Part shown: positions 43,442 to 50,796 of the stretch, piece by piece | How the letters are laid out: each line of letters begins with the position of its first letter | Position numbering within the stretch: the stretch's first letter is position 1 | NCBI GenBank assembly: GCA_024681855.1 | Contig: JAILAB010000057.1 | Coordinates: 1-51,740 of the forward strand | Source of the DNA: Elusimicrobiales bacterium | Lineage (GTDB): Bacteria > Elusimicrobiota > Elusimicrobia > Elusimicrobiales > UBA9959 | Reading direction: 5' to 3' | DNA: 51,740 nt | Position numbers and translations under genes: made by a program | Notes under the pieces: generated by a model | What the model was told of the DNA's origin: nothing | Seen by the model: the letters and a program-made list of their open reading frames with translations, nothing else | Databases searched by the model: none

Positions 43442-43484
43442 ACGGAATAGAAACAGCCCTTGCAAAAAGGCAGTTCTGTTCCGT
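43442..43484 (+). terminator. Terminator of the miaB-PilZ unit
   Basis: ACGGAATAGAA (43442-43452) pairs with TTCTGTTCCGT (43474-43484), with one wobble, followed by TTTGTTTTT. A smaller inner hairpin (CCTT/AAGG) fits within the loop. Confidence 0.7.
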
Positions 43485-43550
43485 TTTGTTTTTACTATAA
43501 GCAGCAGGGGAAAAGGCATACATATAAAAAGGACTGCCTCATAAAAACAC

Positions 43551-44510
43551 ATGGAAAAGCTAAAGCCTATAACCATAATGGGAGCTAATGCATCAGGCAA
43601 AACAGGCCTCGCAATAAGAATAGCAAAAGAGATTGGCGGAGAAATCATCTCGGCGGACTCCAAGCAGATTTTTACAAAAATTGGGGCTGGCACGGCAAAA
43701 CCGCGAGGAGAATGGAAAAAGTCTGAGCAAGGCGAAAAAACATATTATGTGGAAAACATTCCCTATCATTTTCTAGACATAACAGATCCTCTTGTCACTT
43801 ATGATGTGGGCACGTATGTGCGCGACGCTAAAAAGAAAATGAGCGAAATACAAGCCCGCGGGCATGTTCCCATAATAGCCGGCGGCACAGGCATGTATAT
43901 ACAGTCTTTTTGGAACGGTCTGGACAAGCTCCCTCCAGCCAATGCGGAAATAAGAGCAGAGCTAAACCTGATAGCCACAGAAAAAGGACGCGCCGCGCTG
44001 CATGCCGCTTTAGAAACGATTGATCCGGAAACGGCAAAAAAAATACCAGTAAATAATGTTCAGCGTGTAATCCGGGCAATAGAAATATCCAGGCTGGCAG
44101 GCCGTCCTGCCTCAAAAGTATGGTCTGGAAAATTTTTCTCCTCGCTCCCAGTAAAAGAAGGAAAGTTCATATTCCTAAAATGGGCTAAAGAACAATTACA
44201 GGAAAGAATTAAAGAAAGGACATTAAACAATTTTGACGCCTGGGAAAAAGAGATAAGGCAGCTTCTGCAGGAAGGCTATCCGCAAGACTGCCCTGGCTTG
44301 CGCTCGCTGGGCTACCCGGAAATGATTGACTATATCAATGGTACTCATTCTAAACATGACACAGTGCAGCTGATAGTAAATGTATCAATGTCTTACGCAA
44401 AAAGACAGAATACCTGGTTCAACAGATACAAGAACATAGAAAGATATGAATTTGAGCAGGCAGAAGAATATAATCTCAACCTCCTATCTGATAAAATACT
44501 AGCCTCATGA
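43551..44510 (+). CDS. miaA: tRNA dimethylallyltransferase MiaA
   Basis: MiaA transfers a dimethylallyl group to A37 of tRNAs that read codons starting with U. The P-loop is IMGANASGKTGLAIRIA, with Ala-Asn in place of the usual Pro-Thr. ISADSKQIFTKIGAGTAKP stands for the family DSxQxYxxxxIGTAKP motif. PIIAGGTGMYIQSFWNGL and GLRSLGYPEMIDYINGT are clear. The 319-residue length is normal. The stop overlaps the hflX start by ATGA; hfq, which often sits between them, is absent. MiaB two genes upstream completes the modification pathway. Confidence 0.95.
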   Translation: MEKLKPITIMGANASGKTGLAIRIAKEIGGEIISADSKQIFTKIGAGTAKPRGEWKKSEQGEKTYYVENIPYHFLDITDPLVTYDVGTYVRDAKKKMSEIQARGHVPIIAGGTGMYIQSFWNGLDKLPPANAEIRAELNLIATEKGRAALHAALETIDPETAKKIPVNNVQRVIRAIEISRLAGRPASKVWSGKFFSSLPVKEGKFIFLKWAKEQLQERIKERTLNNFDAWEKEIRQLLQEGYPQDCPGLRSLGYPEMIDYINGTHSKHDTVQLIVNVSMSYAKRQNTWFNRYKNIERYEFEQAEEYNLNLLSDKILAS

Positions 44511-45757
44511 AAGCAATATTAGTATCAGCAAGCCTCAAAAATAAAGAAGAAGATCTAAATTCAAGCTCCCTGGAAGAGCTTGCCCGGCTGGCAGAGACAG
44601 CCGGCATTGAGACAGCATGCGCAATAAAAGCACGCAGGCAATTCTGGGATCCGGCCACTCTGATAGGATCTGGGAAAATAGAAGAGATAAAGCAGAAAGC
44701 AATTCAAAATAAAGCCAATCTGGTCATTTTTGACGAAGAGCTTACTCCTGCGCAACAGCGTAATCTTGAAAAGGCCTTTGACGGAATAATGGTATCTACG
44801 CGCGCCAGGCTTATAATAGAAATTTTTTCTAAGAGGGCCAAGACCAGAGAAGGACGCCTGCAAGCCATGCTGGCAGGATTTTCATACGATCTCACAAGGC
44901 TCACAGGCCGCGGACTAAGCATGGATCAGCAGCATGGCATGATAGGAGGAAGGGGAGCAGGGGAAAGAAAAAAAGAATATGACCGCAGAACGCTTAGGGA
45001 TAAAATCAATGAGCTTCAGAAAGAAATTGATGAAATCAAAAAAGAAAGAATGATACAGCGTTCTTCCAGAATATCTGTTCCCTTGCCTCAAATAGCCATA
45101 GTAGGCTATACCAATGCGGGAAAATCAACATTTTTAAATTACCTGACAAAAAACCGGCATGCCATATATGCTGACGACATGCTATTCGCCACGCTGGATC
45201 CTTCTACGAAAAGAGTACGGCTTCCTTCCGGGGGGGAAGCTTTATTTACAGATACAGTAGGATTCATACAAAGACTGCCTCATACTCTCATAGCAGCCTT
45301 CCGCGCCACGCTTGAAGAGATACATTATAGCGACCTGATAATACATTTGCATGACCTGTCTTCGCCAGAGGCAAAAATGCAGCATGAGGCAGTGAAAAAC
45401 ACATTAAAAGAAATAGGAATAAAAGACATCCCGATAATCAATGCTTTCAATAAGGCGGATGCAGTGCCTGATAAAATATATGCCTGGGCCCCGGTAAGCT
45501 TGCGTCCATCATTCATTTCCGCCCGCACAGGGGAGGGAATCTTAGAACTGCTTAAGAGATGCGAACAGGTCCTGGCCCTAAAATGGGAAAAACATATTGT
45601 GAAAATACCTCAGGAGAAGAAGAAAATTATCAGCTTTTTATACTCATGCTGTCTTGTAATCAGAACTGAATATTCCGAGACCGGCACAACCATAACATTC
45701 AGGGCAACAAAGGAAAACTATGCAAGATTTCTAAAGAAAATGGCTCAGGCACAGTAA
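44507..45757 (+). CDS. hflX: Ribosome-associated GTPase HflX
   Basis: HflX splits or rescues stalled ribosomes. The N-terminal domain contains IGSGKIEEIKQKA and FDEELTPAQQRNLEKAF. A linker follows with RLQAMLAGFSYDLTRLTG and RGAGERKKEYDRRTLRDKI, then a coiled-coil region. The GTPase domain has GYTNAGKSTFLNYL (P-loop near 205), FATLDPSTKRV, FTDTVGFIQRLPHTLIAAFRATLEE and NAFNKAD. At 416 residues it matches the family. It is the second gene of miaA-hflX. Confidence 0.96.
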   Translation: MKAILVSASLKNKEEDLNSSSLEELARLAETAGIETACAIKARRQFWDPATLIGSGKIEEIKQKAIQNKANLVIFDEELTPAQQRNLEKAFDGIMVSTRARLIIEIFSKRAKTREGRLQAMLAGFSYDLTRLTGRGLSMDQQHGMIGGRGAGERKKEYDRRTLRDKINELQKEIDEIKKERMIQRSSRISVPLPQIAIVGYTNAGKSTFLNYLTKNRHAIYADDMLFATLDPSTKRVRLPSGGEALFTDTVGFIQRLPHTLIAAFRATLEEIHYSDLIIHLHDLSSPEAKMQHEAVKNTLKEIGIKDIPIINAFNKADAVPDKIYAWAPVSLRPSFISARTGEGILELLKRCEQVLALKWEKHIVKIPQEKKKIISFLYSCCLVIRTEYSETGTTITFRATKENYARFLKKMAQAQ

Positions 45758-45794
45758 ACATCATGCTCTAAAAGACGCATCTTTTTTTATTTTA

Positions 45795-45800
45795 TATAAT
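45795..45800 (+). promoter_or_regulatory. -10 box of a leaderless plsY transcript
   Basis: A consensus TATAAT lies exactly 7 bases before the plsY ATG, with no Shine-Dalgarno site between. It heads the plsY-gpsA-BFN-HU-MerR operon. No good -35 element is visible upstream. Confidence 0.65.
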
Positions 45801-45807
45801 AATAATC

Positions 45808-46461
45808 ATGACACATTTGGAAATAGCTTTTTTATTTGTTCTCAGTTATGTTCTTGGCGGGATTCCAACAGGATATATAATCGGCAAAATGAACGGCATT
45901 GACATAAGAAAAGTTGGCTCTGGAAATCCAGGCACGGCAAATGTCCTTAGGAATTTAGGCAAAGCGGCAGGCTTGCTCACGCTTCTCATAGATTTCATGA
46001 AGGGCTTTCTTCCCACATGGATAGCCGTGCATTTCATGTTTGATCCAAACAATACAGAATGGTTCAGCAGAGGCCACTGGTGGATACCTGTAACAGTCGG
46101 AGCGCTGGCAATATGCGGGCATATATGGACTATTTTCCTAAATTTCAAAGGAGGAAAAGGCGTAGCCACTTCCGCAGGAGTGTTCGCAGCCCTGCTTCCC
46201 ATACCCCTTACGCTTGCATTCACAACCTTCTGCATAGTCGTAGCCATAACAAGCCATATATCAGCAGGTTCAATGGCAGCATCAGTAGTTCTGCCTTTCT
46301 TCTGTTATTTCTTCTCCGAGCCATATCAGAAACCTTTTACAATACTTGCGCTTTGCGTGTGCATACTCATTTTCTGCACGCATATAAGCAACATAAAAAG
46401 AATATTAAAAGGAAAAGAGCTTTCATATAAAAAAGATAAGCAGAAAGAAGATAAAAAATGA
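45808..46461 (+). CDS. plsY: Acyl-phosphate:glycerol-3-phosphate acyltransferase PlsY
   Basis: PlsY is the integral membrane enzyme that makes lysophosphatidic acid from acyl phosphate and glycerol 3-phosphate. Typical segments are SYVLGGIPTGYIIGKM, the active-site KVGSGNPGTANVLRNLGKAAGLLTLLIDFMKG, and the phosphate-binding FKGGKGVATSAG. About five to six membrane segments are present. The C-terminus is a lysine-rich tail. At 217 residues it is normal. It is followed, with a 4-base overlap, by gpsA, which makes its glycerol 3-phosphate substrate. Confidence 0.97.
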   Translation: MTHLEIAFLFVLSYVLGGIPTGYIIGKMNGIDIRKVGSGNPGTANVLRNLGKAAGLLTLLIDFMKGFLPTWIAVHFMFDPNNTEWFSRGHWWIPVTVGALAICGHIWTIFLNFKGGKGVATSAGVFAALLPIPLTLAFTTFCIVVAITSHISAGSMAASVVLPFFCYFFSEPYQKPFTILALCVCILIFCTHISNIKRILKGKELSYKKDKQKEDKK

Positions 46462-47477
46462 CAAAACAGATTAAAGCAGCAGTTATAGGCGCAGGAGTAT
46501 GGGGAACAGCAATAGCGGGACTTCTCGCAGACAAGGGATATGAAGTGCGCTCATGGGAATTTAACCCTGAAACAGCAGATTTTCTTAAAAAGAACAGAAC
46601 GCATCCAATGCTGCCGTTTTTCCGCCTTCCAGACAGCGTAAGCATACATACAGACTTAAGCAAGGCAATACAGGATCCTGACATTGTAGTAATAGCCATA
46701 GATTCCAGATTCATAAGAAGCACGGCTAAGGAAATAAAAAAACTTTTAGGCAAAAAAAAGCCTTTTATCATAGCTCTTTCTAAGGGCATAGAGGCTGAAA
46801 CATTTAATACTGTCTGCCAAGTGCTTGAAGAAGAGATTCCCGGCTCAGAAAAGAACACAATGATACTTACCGGGCCCAGCTTTGCAGTGGAAGTTGCAGC
46901 AGGGGCCCCGACAAAAATAGTGCTTGCTGGCAAAGATTTAGCTAACATAAAAAAAGCAGCCAAGCTTATAGACGGCGGGCCACTGAAAGTTGAAATTTCA
47001 GAAGACAGGCTCGGCGCAGAACTTGGCGGCTCACTCAAAAATGCCTATGCCGTTGGCAGCGGAATAATAGACGGACTTTCCCAGGCCTCAAAAAACAGCG
47101 AAGCGGCATTTCTCATAGAAAGCGCCAAAGAATTACACAGGATAATAACCGCCATGGGAGGCAAGCAGGATACTGCCTGGGGACTTACGGGCATGGGAGA
47201 CCTGCTGCTCACGGCTACATCTGAAAAATCCAGAAATTTCCGCTTCGGCAAAGAGATAGGCAAAGGCTTATCGGCTGAACAGGCTCTAAAGAAAATCAAG
47301 ACAGTAGTGGAAGGCAGGGAAGCAATAAAAAACATAAAAGCCTTATGCCTTGTTAATCATATAAAATCACCGGTTATAGATGCGATTTATAAAATAGTCT
47401 ATGAAAACAAGGAGCCAGTTTCAATACTGAAAGCTGCGGGGTTCAGCCCTGAAATAACTAATACAAAAACGATATGA
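46458..47477 (+). CDS. gpsA: Glycerol-3-phosphate dehydrogenase (NAD(P)+)
   Basis: GpsA reduces dihydroxyacetone phosphate to glycerol 3-phosphate for phospholipid synthesis. The Rossmann start is AAVIGAGVWGTAIAGLLADKG, and FIIALSKGIE, ILTGPSFAVEVAAGAPTKIVLA, the catalytic ELGGSLKNAYAVGSGIIDGL and GLTGMGDLLLTATSEKSRNFRFG are all present. At 339 residues it matches the family. It overlaps both neighbours by 4 bases in the plsY-gpsA-BFN-HU-MerR operon. Confidence 0.97.
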   Translation: MTKQIKAAVIGAGVWGTAIAGLLADKGYEVRSWEFNPETADFLKKNRTHPMLPFFRLPDSVSIHTDLSKAIQDPDIVVIAIDSRFIRSTAKEIKKLLGKKKPFIIALSKGIEAETFNTVCQVLEEEIPGSEKNTMILTGPSFAVEVAAGAPTKIVLAGKDLANIKKAAKLIDGGPLKVEISEDRLGAELGGSLKNAYAVGSGIIDGLSQASKNSEAAFLIESAKELHRIITAMGGKQDTAWGLTGMGDLLLTATSEKSRNFRFGKEIGKGLSAEQALKKIKTVVEGREAIKNIKALCLVNHIKSPVIDAIYKIVYENKEPVSILKAAGFSPEITNTKTI

Positions 47478-48037
47478 AAAAAATTGAAAGCGGCCCTTAC
47501 TCTGAAGCCCGGATATATTCCATAGCTGCCAGTCTTACCGAATCCATAATATTCCTAGACGAAATCAATGGAAGCCGCATACTTCCTATATGGATAGGGC
47601 CGGCTGAAGCTCAGTCAATAGCAATAAAACTTTCAGGCTATCCGGCTCCAAGGCCAATGACGCATGACCTGCTTTTTAATATTCTAAAAAAAACAGGGCT
47701 TTCAATAAGAAACGTTTGCATAAGCGACATAAGCAACAAAACTTTCTTTGCATATCTTTTCATAGAAAAATCTTCCAATAAGAAAGATAGCTTCAAAATG
47801 GATGCCCGCCCATCTGACGCATTAGCTCTTGCAGTGCGCTTCGGTTGCCCGATACTTGTTCATGAGCAGGTTTTTGAAAAAGCGCAAACCTTGGCAAAAC
47901 CTATTTCAGAAGAAGAAGTGCGCCAGTTTAAGCATAATTTGTCAAATCTAAAGCCTTCCGACATAATTAACAATCTGATGAAAAAGAAAAAACATACGGG
48001 AGAAGATAAGGGACAGGACAAAGATCATCATGCCTGA
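47474..48037 (+). CDS. Bifunctional nuclease (BFN/DUF151) family protein
   Basis: The 187-residue protein has the DUF151 core: IIFLDEINGSRILPIWIGPAEAQSIAIKLSG, MTHDLLFNILKKTGLSIRNV and DARPSDALALAVRFGCPILVHEQVFEKA. Characterised members in plants and Thermotoga-related work have been linked to DNase/RNase activity, but the physiological role in bacteria is unclear. A C-terminal polar tail of about 50 residues follows the domain. It overlaps gpsA by 4 bases and the HU-like gene by 8, so it is a tightly coupled part of the operon. Confidence 0.9.
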   Translation: MKKIESGPYSEARIYSIAASLTESIIFLDEINGSRILPIWIGPAEAQSIAIKLSGYPAPRPMTHDLLFNILKKTGLSIRNVCISDISNKTFFAYLFIEKSSNKKDSFKMDARPSDALALAVRFGCPILVHEQVFEKAQTLAKPISEEEVRQFKHNLSNLKPSDIINNLMKKKKHTGEDKGQDKDHHA

Positions 48038-48329
48038 AAAAAAAATTAGAGACTTGCCAAGCATAAACAGGCTAGATGTGATCAAGCAGCTGTCGGCATA
48101 TTTCCCCACTGAAAAAGATGCACAGCTTGCCGTGCGCATGACATTTGAAATCATTGAACAAGCTTTAAGAGAAAAAAAGAAAGTAATTATTTCTAATTTC
48201 GGCACTTTTATTCCTAAGGAAATAAGTCCTAGAACTATGGAAAATCCCAAAACCAAAGAGCCAATAATAACAAAAACAAGGCTTTCCATACGTTTTAAGG
48301 CAGCAAAAAATCTCATAAAAATACAATGA
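48030..48329 (+). CDS. HU/IHF-family DNA-binding protein
   Basis: The 99-residue protein has the HU/IHF fold: an N-terminal helical pair (INRLDVIKQLSAYFPTEKDAQLAVRMTFEIIEQALREKKKVIISNFGTF) and a DNA-arm segment PRTMENPKTKEPIITKTRLSIRFKAAKNL. The usual ARxGRNPxTGE arm reads SPRTMENPKTKEP, so the tip keeps the DNA-inserting Pro but is otherwise divergent. A 10-residue N-terminal extension precedes the domain. Whether it acts as HU or like IHF cannot be decided. It overlaps the preceding gene by 8 bases and the following MerR-like gene by 4. Confidence 0.9.
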   Translation: MPEKKIRDLPSINRLDVIKQLSAYFPTEKDAQLAVRMTFEIIEQALREKKKVIISNFGTFIPKEISPRTMENPKTKEPIITKTRLSIRFKAAKNLIKIQ

Positions 48330-48691
48330 GCGGAACAAGCGAAATTCTGCCAGAATATTTTACCACAGGAGAGGCGGCAAGAGAAATAGGCGTGCCTGAG
48401 CATGAGCTGCGTTATTGGGAAAAACAAAAACTATTAATTCCAATGAGAATCAGCAGCGGGCATAGAAGATACAGGCGCAGAGATATTCAGCGAGGAGCAT
48501 TAATCCGAGATCTGTTCAAGCAGGGATATTCTTCAAAAGGAATAAAACAGCTATTATCCTCAAGGCAAAAAAACAAAAATGCTGCACAAGATAACGCTGC
48601 AGAGATAAGCAAAGCCTCTAGAAGAAAAGATATGCTAATAGAAGTAAAAAAAGAATTGCAGGATCTTATGAAAATACTAAAACAACACTAA
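48326..48691 (+). CDS. MerR-family transcriptional regulator
   Basis: The N-terminal winged helix is clear: EYFTTGEAAREIGVPEHELRYWEKQKLLIPMRISSGHRRYRRRDIQRGALIRDLFKQGYS. After it, a helical region with KDMLIEVKKELQDLMKILKQ probably gives a coiled coil for dimerisation. No effector-binding domain or cysteines follow, as in the short MerR proteins found beside IHF/HU genes in many bacteria. Its targets are unknown. It is the last gene of the plsY operon, ending 52 bases before the tRNA-Pro gene. Confidence 0.9.
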   Translation: MSGTSEILPEYFTTGEAAREIGVPEHELRYWEKQKLLIPMRISSGHRRYRRRDIQRGALIRDLFKQGYSSKGIKQLLSSRQKNKNAAQDNAAEISKASRRKDMLIEVKKELQDLMKILKQH

Positions 48692-48698
48692 AACCTCC

Positions 48699-48727
48699 TT
48701 GCATGCTATATTTTTTTTTGTTATAAT
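48699..48727 (+). promoter_or_regulatory. Promoter of the tRNA-Pro gene
   Basis: TTGCAT (48699-48704) and TATAAT (48722-48727) are spaced by 17 bases. A start near 48734 would leave a short leader of about 10 bases before the tRNA. Confidence 0.75.
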
Positions 48728-48743
48728 ATATGTTATAAACACA

Positions 48744-48815
48744 CGGGGTGTGGCTCAATGGTAGAGCGTTCGCTTGGGGTGCGAAAGGTTCCGGGTCCGA
48801 TTCCCGGCACCCCGA
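48744..48815 (+). tRNA. tRNA-Pro (anticodon GGG)
   Basis: The cloverleaf is acceptor CGGGGTG/CACCCCG, D-arm GCTC/GAGC, anticodon stem TTCGC/GCGAA with loop TTGGGGT, and T-stem CCGGG/CCCGG. The C1-G72 pair and discriminator A fit proline. The T-loop reads TCCGATT, so position 55, almost always U (pseudouridine), is C. CCA is not encoded. The gene has its own promoter and terminator. Confidence 0.92.
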
Positions 48816-48845
48816 AAAGCACAGTTTAAACTGTGCTTTTTTTTT
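48815..48845 (+). terminator. Terminator of tRNA-Pro
   Basis: A perfect 26-base palindrome (arms 48815-48827 and 48828-48840, AAAAGCACAGTTT/AAACTGTGCTTTT) is followed by more T residues, forming a strong hairpin directly after the tRNA. Confidence 0.88.
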
Positions 48846-49072
48846 GCAAAATATAATTAAGCCGACACAAAAAATATATAGTGAAAAATAATGACAATAT
48901 ATTCTGCTATGCTCAATACGACGGTATTTTAAATATTTTTGGCGGCTTAAAATAATAAGAATTAGCTCTTGGCATATATCCCTAATTGCCGCAGGAATTT
49001 ATAATTTCATATTCAAGAAAAAATAATTCGCATACTCAATAATTCAGATCTTCAATATTCTTTTCGCTCTTT

Positions 49073-49229
49073 ATAAGAAGATTATTGATTTTATAATTTT
49101 CCCGTCATGCTGAATTTGTTTCAGCATCTCTGCGGTTTAAAGAGGTCCTGAAAAAAATTCAAGACGATGAGTAATATATGCATTCTTTATAATTACATTG
49201 TATCAATATTTTTCTTTAAAAGAGGCCTT
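49073..49229 (-). repeat. 157-bp intergenic repeat, copy B, inverted relative to copy A
   Basis: Its reverse complement aligns with 23468-23624 end to end, including the double-hairpin core: ATGCTGAA/TTTCAGCAT at about 49107-49128 and a degenerate CCTGAA/TTCAAG pair at about 49146-49162. The flanking AT-rich segments (TTATAATTACATTGTAT and ATTGATTTTA words) are also shared. It ends 6 bases before the -35 box of the next gene. Confidence 0.8.
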
Positions 49230-49235
49230 CTTTTT

Positions 49236-49265
49236 TTGATTAAACAGTCTATTTATTGCTATAAT
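49236..49265 (+). promoter_or_regulatory. Promoter of the small lipoprotein gene
   Basis: TTGATT (49236-49241) and TATAAT (49260-49265) are separated by 18 bases. A start near 49272 leaves a leader of about 20 bases carrying the GGAG Shine-Dalgarno sequence. Confidence 0.7.
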
Positions 49266-49293
49266 TATATTAGCAGTTATAATGGAGATTAAA

Positions 49294-49629
49294 ATGAAAA
49301 AACTTATTGTCTTAACATTAGCCTCTATCGCTATTTCCTCTTGTGCCACAATGGGAACAACAAATAATGCTGCCGCTAATTCAGCTATAAAAAATCATGC
49401 CGCAACTGCTAATGCTAAAATGCAGGCATGCATGTTGACGGAAGCTACAGCGATGTTAGCAGACGGCAGCATATACACGCAAAAATTTAAAACAACAGCA
49501 AGATCAATTTCCAAAATATGTGCGGAAAAACTCGCAATAGAGGGATTGCCGGAAGAATATCAGGCTTTAGCAGAAGTTGTTGTAAACAGCGTAAAAGCTG
49601 GAAAAGCCGCAGCAGCTGAAAATAAATAA
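49294..49629 (+). CDS. Small lipoprotein of unknown function
   Basis: The start ATG 49294 (MKKLIVLTLASIAISSCATMG) is decided by GGAG 6 bases upstream; an ATG four codons earlier would include that GGAG as a codon. The lipobox ISSC puts the acylated Cys at residue 17. The mature part of 95 residues is rich in Ala, Asn and Lys and contains two further cysteines (MQACML and KICAEKL). No family is recognised. It has its own promoter and terminator. Confidence 0.7.
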   Translation: MKKLIVLTLASIAISSCATMGTTNNAAANSAIKNHAATANAKMQACMLTEATAMLADGSIYTQKFKTTARSISKICAEKLAIEGLPEEYQALAEVVVNSVKAGKAAAAENK

Positions 49630-49652
49630 TTTTTTCTCCTCTTTGCTACGAA

Positions 49653-49687
49653 AAAAAAACACCTTGCATCATGTAAGGTGTTTTTTT
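49653..49687 (+). terminator. Terminator with 13-bp stem
   Basis: AAAAAAACACCTT (49653-49665) pairs perfectly with AAGGTGTTTTTTT (49675-49687) around a 9-base loop, directly after the small lipoprotein gene. Confidence 0.87.
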
Positions 49688-49703
49688 ATTATCTCAAATA
49701 TTC

Positions 49704-49709
49704 TACAAT
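49704..49709 (+). promoter_or_regulatory. -10 box of a leaderless transcript
   Basis: TACAAT ends 6 bases before the ATG at 49716, and no Shine-Dalgarno sequence is present. It follows the preceding terminator directly. Confidence 0.6.
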
Positions 49710-49715
49710 GATTAT

Positions 49716-50336
49716 ATGAAAAGAAAAACACTTTTTTTTATTGCATTATCCCTAATACTTATTCAGACTCCATTATATGCCGGCTTATATGAATTTTCAG
49801 ATTCTCTTGAATCAGAAAAATGGGAGTACAGCGATATAATAGAAAGACGGCATGAAAACTATAATATGGAAAATGTATTTGAAAGCGATTTAGTGAAAAT
49901 GGTTGAACAGGAAAATAATGCCGAAGCTAACAGATCCGAACAAACATTCGATAAGAAGGAAGATAAGGCAATAAAAAATAAGACAAATTCTTTCTTAAAA
50001 TCCAGAAAAAAAACTTTTGAGGAAACTGAAAAAAGAAAGAAAAAAGAAAAGGAAAGAAAAAAATCCGCAAAAGAAAAAAGAGAAGCAAGATTAGCAGAAA
50101 AAAAAGCAGAACAAGAGAAAAAAGACTCATCTGAAAAAAAAGATGAACAAAACGACAAAAAAATAAACACAGAAGAAGAAACTAAAAAAACAGATAAAAC
50201 TAAAAATAAGGATAAAAACAAAAAAAAGATTATAAAAAAAGCGAAACCAGAAAAGGAAAAAGAATCTTCACAAAAAAATAAAAAGGAAGAAAAAGCTCAA
50301 GTAAATAATACAAGCCAAAAAGAAGAGAATAAATAA
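49716..50336 (+). CDS. Exported, extremely lysine/glutamate-rich protein of unknown function
   Basis: A signal peptide (residues 1-22, LFFIALSLILIQTPLYA) leads to a mature part of about 184 residues. The first 60 are of mixed composition (LYEFSDSLESEKWEYSDIIE). From about residue 90 onward nearly every residue is Lys, Glu, Asp, Gln, Asn or Arg, with motifs such as KKKEKERKKSAKEKREAR. This would form a long charged helix or be disordered. Poly-A-rich DNA underlies it, so composition alone may explain the pattern. No family is recognised. A hairpin terminator follows. Confidence 0.6.
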   Translation: MKRKTLFFIALSLILIQTPLYAGLYEFSDSLESEKWEYSDIIERRHENYNMENVFESDLVKMVEQENNAEANRSEQTFDKKEDKAIKNKTNSFLKSRKKTFEETEKRKKKEKERKKSAKEKREARLAEKKAEQEKKDSSEKKDEQNDKKINTEEETKKTDKTKNKDKNKKKIIKKAKPEKEKESSQKNKKEEKAQVNNTSQKEENK

Positions 50337-50384
50337 CATCTTTAAGTTTAAGATAAAACCTGCTCTAATTCAAGCGCAGGAGTG

Positions 50385-50414
50385 AAAAAGCATCCTTTTA
50401 ATTGGATGCTTTTT
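50385..50414 (+). terminator. Terminator with 11-bp stem
   Basis: AAAAAGCATCC (50385-50395) pairs with GGATGCTTTTT (50404-50414) around an 8-base loop, 49 bases after the charged exported protein gene. Confidence 0.85.
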
Positions 50415-50620
50415 TATTTCCTTGATATTTGCTCTCAAAAAAAACAAAAAACTTATTTTTAAGCAAGCTGCTAAAATCAATTTTAAGCCATTTCAGAATG
50501 TTATTTATCGCAAAACAAATAAAAAGCCATTATAACGCATTTTAAAAAAATTATTAAAGAAAAAAAACAAATAAAACGAGAGGGGGGAAGAAATAAAAAA
50601 TGTTTATGCTAATTCTAAGT

Positions 50621-50648
50621 TTATATGTCAATAATTATTGACATATAA
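50621..50648. promoter_or_regulatory. 28-bp perfect palindrome with repeated half-sites (operator-like)
   Basis: The two 14-base arms begin TTATATGTCA and end TGACATATAA and are exact inverted copies. Further half-sites occur at 50656-50665 (TTATATGTCA), 50788-50795 (TGACATAA) and 50798-50807 (TGACATATAA). The last overlaps the -35 box of the promoter of the downstream winged-helix gene, as expected for a repressor site. Confidence 0.7.
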
Positions 50649-50796
50649 GTATAATTTATATGTCAGTAAATTTTTATAGAAATTCTGCTTTAAACTGATC
50701 CATCATAATAAAAGGTAAATTCCAGCCTGTTTGGTTATAAAATATTTAAAACCTCTCCAATTGCTTACAACAATTAACGGCATATAATGACATAAC

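Larger units (their letters stand above)
48846..49293 (+). other. Non-coding AT-rich stretch
   Basis: The gap holds an 8-bp inverted pair TTAAGCCG/CGGCTTAA (48857-48864 and 48943-48950), the second copy of the 157-bp repeat (49073-49229) and the promoter of the next lipoprotein gene. I see no protein-like frame and no known RNA fold. Confidence 0.65.

Noticed and set aside
48857-48950. Possible small RNA bounded by TTAAGCCG/CGGCTTAA
   Set aside because: Only an 8-bp outer pairing is visible, with no promoter, terminator or known RNA motif.
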